Assembly: GCA_020284085.1 (NCBI GenBank)
Contig: JACEVL010000675.1
Location: forward strand, 124,501 to 188,500
Length of the DNA stretch: 64,000 nucleotides
Direction: 5' to 3'
DNA from: Aporrectodea caliginosa
Lineage: Eukaryota > Annelida > Clitellata > Crassiclitellata > Lumbricidae
Under the pieces are notes generated by a model. That model was not told the DNA's origin, made no database searches, and saw only the letters and a list, made by a program, of their open reading frames with translations. Position numbers and translations under genes: made by a program. Below are positions 48,132 through 60,700 of the stretch, piece after piece. The stretch's first letter is position 1. Every line of letters starts with the position of its first letter.

Positions 48132-48711
48132 ATGGCGTCGGTACGCCATAGATCGGCTGCTACGGGCGATGCGAATAAAAGTGCTTCTCCTTTGGTTGCT
48201 GAAACAGATGGTAGTGTAGACTCTTCGCGTCGTCCTACCACTTCGCCCAATGCTCAGTTTCTGCGGGAATCAGTGTTCCTAGTGATATTCGTCTTCTATG
48301 CGTTGCTCCTCCTGTACGTGCTCTCGCGTAATACTGCCTACCCGACGCCTGTTACAGTTGACTTAGCTCAGCCAGGCCAGTTCGTCGAGGAAAGGGCAAG
48401 AAAGCATCTGATAGATATCACCAGCATAGGCAGCAGACCCATAGGCAGTCCTGAGAATGAAGACAAAGCCGTGAACTTCCTTCTGAACGAGATTACCATT
48501 ATACAGAATCAAGCTCACCACGTGCATATGATTGAGATCGATGTTCAGAGAGTTAGTGGCAGCTTCAGAGTCGATTACCCGGTGAATGTCATCAATATCA
48601 TCAGTATTTACGACAATGTAAATAATATTGCAGTTAAACTCTCGCCGAAGACGGGTGCAAATCACAGCCTTTTAGTAAACTGTCACTATGATTCAGTTTT
48701 CAATAGCACTG
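48132..48711 (+). CDS. ERMP1: ERMP1 exon 1 (start, membrane helix, first zinc ligand)
   Basis: Begins [13 protein letters not shown], a basic and Ser-rich cytosolic stretch. Then [20 protein letters not shown] forms the membrane helix, followed by [29 protein letters not shown] and [11 protein letters not shown]. Donor G|GTAAGT, phase 1. The frame is open upstream to 47982, but no ATG precedes 48132. Confidence 0.92.
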
Positions 48712-51700
48712 GTAAGTTGTAAACCTTTTTGAGTAATTTATAAAGCCAGCCATCTCGGTTAATTGCTGGTTTTTTGTTGAGAATAGTAGAAGAATAAAGA
48801 TAGCTGCAACAAGAGTTAAAGAATTAAGAATGCTTGTTTGAAGAAGCTGCTGGGAAGTGCATCATTGGTCGATGAAATTTGAGCACTTTTAAGCTGGCTG
48901 CATAAGTATGAGCTCCTGGAATTGTTTTATGAGCTAATTATAAGGTGGCATTGAGACGTGTCTATCCTCATCAAGGCCTGAACTTTTCCGTCTGCACTGT
49001 GGTCAGTGATATTCTCCCATTGCCTATATATATATCATAATATTATGTCTTAGAAGAAAGCCATTTTGTTTGGGCATTATGATAGCAGTGTCTAGACTAG
49101 ATTTAATTATGTTCCTTTGCAATTGTTAGGTATCGTTAAAAGGAACAATTGTTGTGAAGAACTAAAGCTAGAATAAAATCAAATGTGTCTAGCTGTGAAC
49201 TGCACTAAGAAGAACATAAAATTTATAGCCCTACCTTGAGGTTTTAGGCACAGAAAAAACAAAGGCTAGGTAGAGAATCCCATTAATTGAGGAAAAGAAT
49301 TGTATGCTTAAAATTCAGTTACCGGTAATGGTTTACTTATGAGCATAATAAGTTGTTGAAATAAAAATTATTTAAATGATTAAATTCTTGTGACTCTTGC
49401 AGGTGCAAGTGATGATGCAGTCAGTTGTTGCATTATGTTAGAAGTTTTGAGAGTCCTTTCAGAAGGCTCACAGCCCTACCAACACAACATTATTTTCCTT
49501 TTCAATGGTGCTGAAGAAAATGGTTTTCAGGTATGACAACAACCAGGATCATATCCTCTTTAAGAATTCTGCCATTACTAGATGGTCTCGGGAGTTTACT
49601 GGCAATCCAAAATAAATAAAGATTACAGATATTGAGGGAAATGTACTGTATCTTTAAATTAAAGTGTGTTGAGATATTTTTATCTAGAAAATGTTGTTTT
49701 TACATGTAACTGTTGACTTTAAAATCAGCAAGCCGTCACACAGGAGTCAGTTTCAGTGGCATAAAAACTTTAAAGCACACATGTTTGGACTATGGACAAT
49801 GTGAGGATGCATTTTGGTTATGAGTGTGAATGAATGAATGAATGAATGAATGAATGAATGAATGAATGAATGAATGAATGAATGAATGAATGAATGAACA
49901 CATCACTTACTGCATGCCTCAGAACGGCAATGTTCCCAGGTCACACGTATGTCACTGTGTTGTTGACTGGAGTCCGATCAGCTGTGTAAACAATGCAGAA
50001 AGCAGCCCTGTCAGACACAGAAAGACATTGTACATGTCTGAAGCCGGGTAATTTTTTGTGGAGTAGAAGCAATGTTGCTGGCAATGTGCAGTTCAGCAAT
50101 GACACAGTTTGCAGCAATGATACACAATGGACATTCAGACAATAACCTTGCCCATGAACAATCCTATTGGAATAGGCCACTAATTCAGAAGTTTGGCAAT
50201 TCATTTTCCTACTATCAAGATCATTTTAAAGTGGCCTGTGCACCCCACATCGGCGACTGGCTCTTTGCCCTCCCAGCAACTATCTGTGGTTTACGATTGT
50301 ATGATGAGGCTGTAAGATTTGCTGTCAGCCTGCGCCTTGGAGCAAGTATATGTGAACTGCAAGACTGTCCTTGCAGATCATTAGTGACAATGGATTGTTC
50401 GCATGGACTCTCTTGCAGCCTTGGCACTGGCTGTCCAAAATATAGAAAATGATTGTCCAGGTACACAGGAAGGTATACATGATGTTAATATAAATAGGTT
50501 CATGGTGACTTTGAGACCGTCTTAGTAGATGCTATATTAATCTCTAGATAATATTTTATGCACAGTGACTGAGATGATTTGGTGCTAAGACTATTGGAAT
50601 TGTGGTTGTAGTGACACCTTGTCCAATTTAATTTTAGTTTTTGTTATCGTGCTGTTAATTTTACAGGCTAGCCATGGATTCATCACAAAACATCGTTGGG
50701 CAAAGGAGATCAAAGCATTTATAAATTTGGATGCAGCAGGTGCTGGTGGCAAGGAATTGCTCTTTCAGGCAGGCAGGTTTCATGCTCCAGCTCATTCTTT
50801 TAAAATGTATTGTTACAACGAGATGGTTACTCACCTTCTTTGTTTACATGTAGATAATCATAATGCCACTTATGCTATTTCTTTGGTTGACTTAGAACTT
50901 TTCTTTCCACTAAGTAATTGAATAAACTAGAACCTGTTGATGACTTTATTTAGGCTTGCCTTAACCCTTTAACAAGTAAGTCATGCCTTCAGTGCTTTTG
51001 TAAGGTACTTAACAGGCAGTATGTAAGCATTTTGATATATGCATGCCTGCATGCCATGGTAAAACATTATTATTATAGAAATTTTTTAAGTGTGCAAAGT
51101 CACACATAGATGCAAATCAGAGGTACAGGTACTATAGCCAGTTGCAGAGTGAAGAGCAGTTTGAAACAAAATAATTAGGCGTTTATGAGGCTTTTCTTGA
51201 AGAATGGAAATGAGTTTGAGCATCGGGGAAACACTTTTATTCGGTTCCATTCCTTGGAGGCAGCAATATGAAATGCACGAAAGCCCATGACAGTGCTGAA
51301 TCATGGCTCAACCAAAGGACTCTTACCAAAAGGTTGCAGACTATGGGGATGGATGTAAAGAGATACCAGTGTTAAAGGTAGGCAGGATTGCTTGTTGTAA
51401 GGGTTTTATAAGTCAGACAGGCCTGTTTAAATCTTATTCTGAGTTCTACAGGAAGCCAATGCAGCTGAATAGGCAGAGGAAAGGAGTTTTTATAAGATAA
51501 ATGTAGCGTCTTGAAACAGAGAATTTTGAATGCATTGAAACGTGTTTACTTAATGTCTGAGATTCTGCAAAAGTTGAGTTGGCATCATTGAGGCAAGATC
51601 GGACAAGAGAGCAGGTTATGGTTTGTGACATTTCTTTGGTAAGAGCAGACCCTATGTGACATATTGCCCTGATATGATAGAAACAATATTTCGTCGCCTG

Positions 51701-54700
51701 AGAATTATCTTGTCGTATCTCCACTTTTTTTCGAAAAGCAGTTTAGAGTTGATTTGTAGCAGAATTTTTTGCATCTTTCTTCAGTTTCAATGGCTAAGAG
51801 ATACGACAAGTCGTTTTAAAGATATTCAACAAAATATACTGTCGTATGTCCTGTTTTCATCAATATTTTATCGTATCTCCACACAGTATTCGTGGTGTAG
51901 CAGTGTATGTTGTTGTATGTCCAGAGAAAGCTCGTCGTTGATTGGACGAGCAGGAGATACAACAGTATAAACCTGTGCGCTAAGCTCGATTAAAGTGTCG
52001 CATATCCAGACAATTAAAAGTTTTTCCTTTAAAAATCCGGACTATATCCATAAATATTTTAACGAAAACACTCTCTAATAATTGGTCGTTGCTTGATTTA
52101 ATCATTTCATATCTTTGTTTTCCGTAGGATGGTTCGTAATAAATATTGGTAAATCCATTTTATACAAAATTTTCTTACATTTCTGAAAAAAGCTTTTATC
52201 TTTAATTTTTTTAATGCAGGGTCTTTATGCAATGTTGATGTTTTAATATGACATCTTTATGTGAACTGTAATTTGATAATGCCCTCCTTATTGCATTAAA
52301 TTTCTTATTTTTCCGCAAAATGTGGCCCAAACTTCAACCTCGATTATCTCGCAATTTTGGAAAATGGAGATACGCGAGGATAATTCTCAGGCGACGATTT
52401 GCAAAGGTTTGTGGTGTCGAAATGTGGTTCTACTGTCCAGAGTGTTTAAGATTGCTCTGGAGAGAGGCACACCACTGATAATATATGTTGTATACTATAT
52501 CATCTGGGTATTACCAGGGTATTACTCGGGTATTACCGAGTAGGAGTATATTGGAGGTTTCTAACACCTAATTGTTTATATATGAGCCTTTCAGATACTG
52601 TGAAGGCAAGTGTACTTGTTTCCTTCAGGTCCTGGCAATCCATGGCTGATCAGCATGTATGCTGAACATGCTCCTCATCCATTTGCATCAGTCTTAGGCC
52701 AGGAGATCTTTAAAAGTGGACTGATTCCTTCAGAAACTGACTTCAGAATTTTTAGAGATTTTGGGAGTTTACCAGGTTCGTTGATATGATCAGTTTTTAC
52801 TTTAGCAGAGTGTTCAAATTTTATGATTTGTATGATTAGTTTCGTTGACCTTTTCATTTGGAGCTGGCTAATAGGGTTAGAATTCCTCAAGGATCAAATG
52901 AAGAATGGGACTGTGGACTCCAAAACGTTGCCAGGATACCAATATTTAGTAATAATAATAATTACGACAATTTTTATGGCACCTTACAAAACAGCTAACA
53001 ACAGTCAGGAGATAAGCCCTGGCAAACAGGTGATTTTAGCATGGATTTAAAGGAGTCCACTGAGTTGGCCAGTCAAATAGCAAGAGGAAGAGGAAGTCTG
53101 TTCAGCATCAAGGACCGGGCAACCGATTCGGCACGATCGCCGAAGCGCGTCCTCATCCTCTGCACATGGAGATAGTCCTCCCAAGCCATCGGAGCCAGAG
53201 CCCTGACATGGAGGAATGAGTGCCACATTCCAAAGTGATGCAGCAACCCATGGCCAGTGAGTCATGGTCTGGCCCTTGTGAGTTAATGCCCATGTTATGC
53301 ATACTTGTTATGGGATCTAGTTTGGAAATTATGCTGGCTAGAAGTGGAAGACATAAAGACAAGACCACATCAACATGTAATAATTAATCCTACAGCAAAA
53401 CATTCAGTACAAAGGAATACACTGCCTCTGGATGACCTGATAGGGATATAAGTGTACCTTATCCATGGCAAAAGAGGCTGTTGACTGAGCAAACACATCT
53501 CTTGCCACTCAAATGATCCTTGAAGATTTAATCATTCCATTGAGCTCAGACAAAAATAGACTAAGTGTTTTACACTGGTTTTGTTCCCTTTCAATACAGC
53601 CTGCAAATACTGTCTAAAACGTAATACTAGAGAGCATGAACTCCTATATATTAACCTTGGGACTGAAAAGCTGAAAACAACCCGTACATCATTTGTCCCA
53701 CTACTGCAGCTATTCGTCAGCATTACAGATCAGACGGCCCATTGCAGGCGATTCTTTTCGTGTTGCCCGGCAAACCCTAACCAGGCCAGAGCAGCATAGA
53801 GTATTCAGGCTGCCATTGAAAGACCATGCACCATGAGGATGCACAAGGCATACAGCGATTGTCTTGCCTGACAACATAAATGGGTGATGTGTGCCTCGAA
53901 ACCAAATGTTTCATTCATTGTTACACCCAGGGTGACCATACAGGGAACCCTTGTCAGTCTCAGAGTGGTACTCAGGACCACGTCATGCCCAGCACACCCC
54001 TCGTGGCCAACGAATCACAACAAATCTATTCTATTCTAGCTAACTAACTTTCTTTGAACGAATTATACGTACTTATCCTGTGTATATATTTAGACAATTA
54101 TGTATTAGGCTATCCTGAGCAAAAGCATATGCACACCATTTTGGAAAAGTGTCCCTTCTGGGGACACGGAGCCTTCTGGGGAAATTCCCTGTTGCTCCCC
54201 ATTGGCTTCAACATTTTAGGTATAATTATTATTCATGAGATAGTGTGAGGAAATTATCTGCAACCTTTTCAAAGTGCACTAAATGGACTTGGACTATTTA
54301 AGGCCATTACTATAATATAGATTGCAGTTTTGTTCTGCTTTTACTGTTTTAGGTATTGATATTGCTTACATAGCAAATGGTTATGTGTATCATACAAAGT
54401 TTGATTCTCCTGCTATGATTCCATTGGGATGTATTCAGAGAGGAGGTCTGTATCGTCTATTCAATTTCTCAGTTATTTGAAATACTTTTTGCAAAAATAT
54501 GCGTGTGACTATTTAGCAAAGATGACATTTGTTTGTGACCATGTGAGGCTGCAAATTGATCAAGCTTTGAATCTTATATTTGCCTGAATTATAGCAGAAC
54601 ACTAACCTGAGGAAAGGCACAAAGTGCTTTTCATTTTCTGCTGTATAATTAATTAAATCAACAGTTCAATCATGACTGAACTTCTATTGTTAACACAAAT

Positions 54701-57700
54701 CTCTAAATTACTACTGTTGGCAATAATCAACATTTGTGACTAAAAAAATAACTAAGTATATGACAAACATTCTCTACCATGCACATTCTAATGCTTTGCT
54801 AAATAAATTTTTTATCAGTCTTATTCACTCTTGGATATAGAACTCTTAACACCATGACCTTTTACATGAGACTTCTTGAACAGAAGTGGAGGAAGTGCAC
54901 TGATGAGAATTCGATTGCTTTCTGCCATGACCTCTTGCCGTTTGTATGTCTGAGAAATGACAGTTTTGTGAAGTGGTTATATTTGGAACATGCTTTGCAC
55001 TGTTTCCAAAATACTTGATTCGAAATTTGAGATGGTTGTATGGTTCCACATATACTGCATATGCTGTCATTCCCATTGCTGTTTGTATGAAGGCGATGTG
55101 AGTGCTTGGTTCCAGGACATGCCTCTTGCTGCACTGACTGTTGATGAGTCATCAGATGTGGAATTCATCTGTTCCCATGTCAACTATGATGCTTTACAGA
55201 TGTCGAGTGCCCTCTGTAGAGTCAAGTCCAATTGTCATAGGAGCTGCTTGATCATTGGACAACCTAGGAATATTCAATCACGAATTATGGATTTGAGCTG
55301 CATGATTAATTACCAAACTCGTATGACAAGGCCTTTTTTACCTTTATCGCAGGGATGGCCAACTCGCGGCCCGCGAGCCAAATGCGGCCCGCGAGCTGCT
55401 GATTGGCGACCCACACGGCCCCTTTCTAAATAATTTTTTTCTCATTTTGCACCTACTTACTTGTCCGACTACTACAATCTGCATAACGATGATGTCTAAA
55501 ACACTAAAAGATTTAGTGTTGTAAGTTCTAGTGACCTAATGTAGTCATACCTGTTTATACATCTTGGAAAATATGAAATAAACATTTGTATTTCTTTGAG
55601 GCTGTGAGGACAAACATTTTGCGGCCCGCCGCATGCTTATCAAGAATCACAGTGGCCCATAGGCCAAAAAAGGTTGGCCACCCCTGCTTTATTGAGTGGC
55701 TACAAAGGAATCACCTGACTTTCCTGACTGCTGTGCTAGCCACTAGAATTTATATCTTTCATACCTTTGGATTGGACAGTATGCTCTGAACTTGCTTGTT
55801 ACAGTGTCAAACTTTTTATTGTCGTCTGGATTTTCCCACCTGAAGGTATTGTAAAGCTGCAACGTGTTGTACAGAACAAACAGTGCCAGATGACTTTCCT
55901 CTGAGTTCATGTCTAACTCAGAAGCAATTAAAAATTTAGAACCTTTCAAGGAATGATTTCCACTCAGAATAATAATTATTTTGGAGGAATTACAACTCAG
56001 AGGGCCTGAATGTTGGAATCATGGCTGATTCCATGGTGATATCACACAGTTTAAATAAAGAATGTTGAACTCATTTGCACATGTTGGCTTATTATCATTC
56101 ATCCATTCATCGATCATTTATAGAATGATGATGCTATGTTACACGTTGATGTGTGAAAGGTGATAAAACTATATTTAGCATCTCTGGTATACCAGGATTT
56201 ACTTGTATATTTTCATAATAATAATAATAATATCTTTTCTTTAATGAAGTGCCTGACAAATGCACTGCGCTGTACATTTACATGCTATGACAATTAAACA
56301 ATTCACAAGAACACAAATGACAGAAGACATAAATCTTAACTACTAACAGAACAGACAGCCTGCAATACAATACATGATGTCTCTTGTTCTTGTTGCAGGT
56401 GAAAATTTACTTGCTGTGGTTAAAGCAATTTCTAATTCGTCACTTCTTTCTGATCCTGGAGAGTACAGACATGGTAGTTTAGTCTTCTTTGATGTTGTTG
56501 GTCATATGATGATTGTATATCCAGCTCGAATTGGTGTCATCATAAATACTTTGACTTGCTTTCTTGTCTTCTTACGACTTGTTTGTCAGATATTTGGCCA
56601 TGGTCCAGGTATGATCAGAACGTTTTACTTAATCAGTTGTTTTTTTGTGTAAAAAGATGTTCTAAGAAATATTTATGACACAATTTGTGGGTAGTAGAGT
56701 TGACAAGTTTCAAAACACCATTTCTATAAATCAATGTCACGTTTTTATGTTGACTCCTAAATTTTCAACCTTGGATAGGGAAAAGTCTTTGACCCATGTA
56801 TAAGTTGATTTATGATTTTACACATACCTGGTGAATCTGGACATTTTATAGGGCATTTTTCCTTTCACTTTCTGACTTTCCCCAAATTTATATCACTAGC
56901 CTACTTGTATTCTTTGTCTCCTCTTCTGAACCAAAAATAATGGTCAAGTTCAGTATACACATAAGTATGCTGTACTATGCTTTACAAAAATTTCAGGATT
57001 CCATGTCTGACTGATCTAGTGCAACATGTGTCTTTTCCTGAAATGGTATTATGATATCCTTATAACTTTCCACAAAAATTTGGGGCACGGTGGTGTAGGA
57101 TTCCATGTCTGAGCCGGAGGGATCTAGTGCGAATCCACCTCCAGCCGCCGCGTAGGGTCTGGGCAAGTCCTTCACCAGCTGCGCTTTGAAATGCAGGTTT
57201 ATGGATATCCTTAGTAGAAATCTTGCTATAACCAGTGCGGTACATACCATACATACAAATATCTCTTTTTCTCATGCACAACTGGCTCTGCTCCATCCTA
57301 TCTGACAACTATTTGCCCGTGAACTTTTGGTCTTGTCTGACCATGCTGCCATCACTGCTAAGTTTTCTTTCTGCTGTAAGCCGTCTTCCACTTCCTCTTT
57401 ATCACTTGCCACCCATGGAAAAACCTCAACATTTCAAACTTCAGAGGTGACATCATTACCTCTCGTCTGTGTTTGTGTCCAGCATAGACAGCTACCGAAC
57501 TTGCATCCAGTTTAATTCAACTTTATCTTAAATCCTTGAAGAACATATTCCTGCCAGTCGTAACTGTAATTGCAATTAAATATTTATAGAGCGTTATGTT
57601 TAGAATTAACTTCATTATATCCACTACTGTGGTGGGTACAGACAGCTGCGTTAGATGGGCCCTTGATTTACTAAATATTTCCTTAGTGTATTTCATATTG

Positions 57701-60700
57701 CTATGTGTAGATTTCATGGTCTAGTTGTAATACTTCATGAAGCATCTAAACCAAAATGCGGTTAGCAATTGGTATAATAAAGGATATACTGCATTATGAA
57801 ATTAGATGTGATAACAGTGTAGGACGTATCACTATGCACTGTATGCAGTTTGAATTCAGTCATATCTATGAAGCCCAAATTTCAGGTTTTGCAATGAAAG
57901 TTTCGATCATGCTCTGGACTCAGGTCTGTTGTTTCACACTGTACAGCTGTGGAAAATTAGCAAGTGCAATTGCAAAAAATAAAACTGCATGTCTTATACT
58001 GCAGAACCTTTCCGTATCCTGTGGTACCACAGGTACTCTATTTTGGTACCACAGCTCTATTTATGAACTAACCAGTACTTTATTTGATTTTGCAGATTAT
58101 ATGAACCAGTCTTCCTTAAATTAAATCAGACCATCGTGTTTTGTTTCATACAAAAAAATGCTGGCCCTGCAATATGGAATGGTCTTCCACTCTAACTCAG
58201 AAATGTCCATAGTTTCCTATTGTTTAAAAGCCAATTACGCATGTATCTCTTCTCTCCGGTTAGTTAACTAGTTCAGATTTATTCTTTGATAACTCATCCG
58301 GTAATCCCGTAGTTTAGGTTGCTAAATTATTTGAATGTCTTCAATGCCGTACTTGACGTTGGTAAGTAAGCACTCTACCGATGTCCATCATAACTATCAT
58401 CAATCCTGCTTCCATTTCATGGAGAATTATTTTTAATCAATCCAGCTTCCATTTAATGAAAAAAATGACCCAACTTCTATTTAACCAGAAAAATATTTTT
58501 CATCAATGGATCTTTTATTTAGGCAAAGAACTTTTCTCATGGGTCCAGCTTCTACTTAAGGCACCAATTATTTTCATCATTCCAGCTTCTATTGCATCAG
58601 AAACTTAGTTTCATCAATCCAGCTTCTATTTACGATAAAAAATTATTTAGATCAATCCAACTTCTATTTAAAGACAGAAATGGTTTCATCAATCCCACTT
58701 CGAGTTAGCGAAACAATTCCTCAATGCAGCTTCCATTTTAATTTTACGATATAAAATAATTTAGCAACCTAAACTACGGGTTTACCACTCATCCTTTGTT
58801 CCCTGTCTTTTAAAACAGAGACTTATAGACATTTCCTGACCACCTTATTATTAGCATTACTTTACTTTAGGGTGACACTTGTCAGCGTTGCTTAGGCCCT
58901 TTAGGACTTCCCTTTGAACCAACATCATCATTGTTTATCATCACTCTTGTCAGTCAGTAAAAACGTGGTTATGGTTATGGTTATACTTTTAGTGGCTGCT
59001 TTCCCAAATAACCACCAGACCACCAAAGAAGTTTCTGCAAACACTTTGGTTACCTGATAGTGTTGCCTTTTGCAGGTTTCCACAAGGTCGAGTACTTGAA
59101 ACATCTTGTACTAGCCATATGTACAATCGCTTTTTCGGCGTGTGTTGCAGTAATGGTACTTATATTTATGGGATGTGTTTTGGACGTGAGTGGACATTCT
59201 CTGAGTTGGTACACAAATACGTGGCTAGTGCTTGGACTCTATGTGGCTCCTGCATTAGTCGCTTTGCTGGTGTCGGCAATGCTGGCAAAGAAACTGCTTT
59301 ACAAGGTATGCTGTTATTAGTTTTCAGTTTTTTTTTATCTTAGAACTTTTAATGATTAGATTCACTTTTATCATTGTCTGACAACAGCAGGAGCAGCAAC
59401 AACAATGACGATGATGGCAACAATTACAACAATAACAGCAACAACCATACAATACAACTGCATTTTGACATCACCCTTCTTCCAAAGGTGGCCCAAAGTT
59501 CGAAAGTGCACACGCCTCGGCAGCGCAGATGCAATTATATTGCAGAGCAATTGTGCGCGAAGGACTTACTCATGGTCCCTACACAGTAACTGCCCTGGAC
59601 GAGGATCAATCCATGTTGCAGGTCAACCGTTGTAACCAGTCGGTCACCATTACTACTACTACCACTGCACCACTACTATCGCCTTTAGTCATGCCTTTAC
59701 TTAACCTCTTAACTGGGGAATAACCTACATGTATGTGGTTAACAACCAGCTCCTGGGAATGAATTTAGCCGAAAAACACGATTTTGTATGATGCTCTGTA
59801 ACTTATTAGTAACTCAATGTTCTTCATTCTGACAACCATTTTTTCAGTTTTTACTACTAATTCTAGAGTAAATAAATGAAAATGTTCATAATGAGACTCA
59901 CTGTCACAGGACAAACATTTGCCATATTTTAGTGTGATACTCTTTGAAACAAAGCACAATACATAGTGCAATATCAAACAAGGGACAGTAGTATCTGGTT
60001 TCCTTTCTAAGTTTCTTTCCTGTCTCGGTAGCTTTACTAGAGCAAAGTTTGCATCGACGAGTAGCTGCAGCCTTGCTGTCTGTTGGTGGAGTCTAGGACA
60101 TTACCCCCCCTGGACATTACCCCTGCCATTTACCCTCCTGCAATTATCCCCATAGGATATTTACCCCTGCCATTACCCCCTCCGAAGTGATGTTTTGTCC
60201 TCACCCCAGCATTTAATTATGTACTCTATGTATATATACAATATACAATACACATATATTACATGTATAATATTTAATAATTATTTATATATATATATAT
60301 ATACATTATATTAATATATTTGTTAGCTTGTATCTTGTGTGCCTGCACTTCTGTTTGCGAACATGTCAAGATGAAGAGCTGATGAATTTGTTCCAACAAT
60401 GCCATGAGGTGATGGCAGGGGAGATTGAGACGTGTGATTACCATTTACACAGAAATAAGGGACTATAGTAATGATTTTTCTTCAATATATTTCAGGGATT
60501 GCAGAACATGTGGTCAGTGGAGAGTGTATACTTTGATGCTGTGCTACTGAAATTTACTCTTGTTCTGGGATTGCTTACTTGGAACAAAATTGATTCAGCA
60601 GTTATTCTGCTGTGTTTTGTTGCATTCCCTCTGCTTATGAGAGGAGGAGTTATGACTGCTCTCGGATTGTCTCCTCAGGGTATGTTCATATAGCTGCTGT

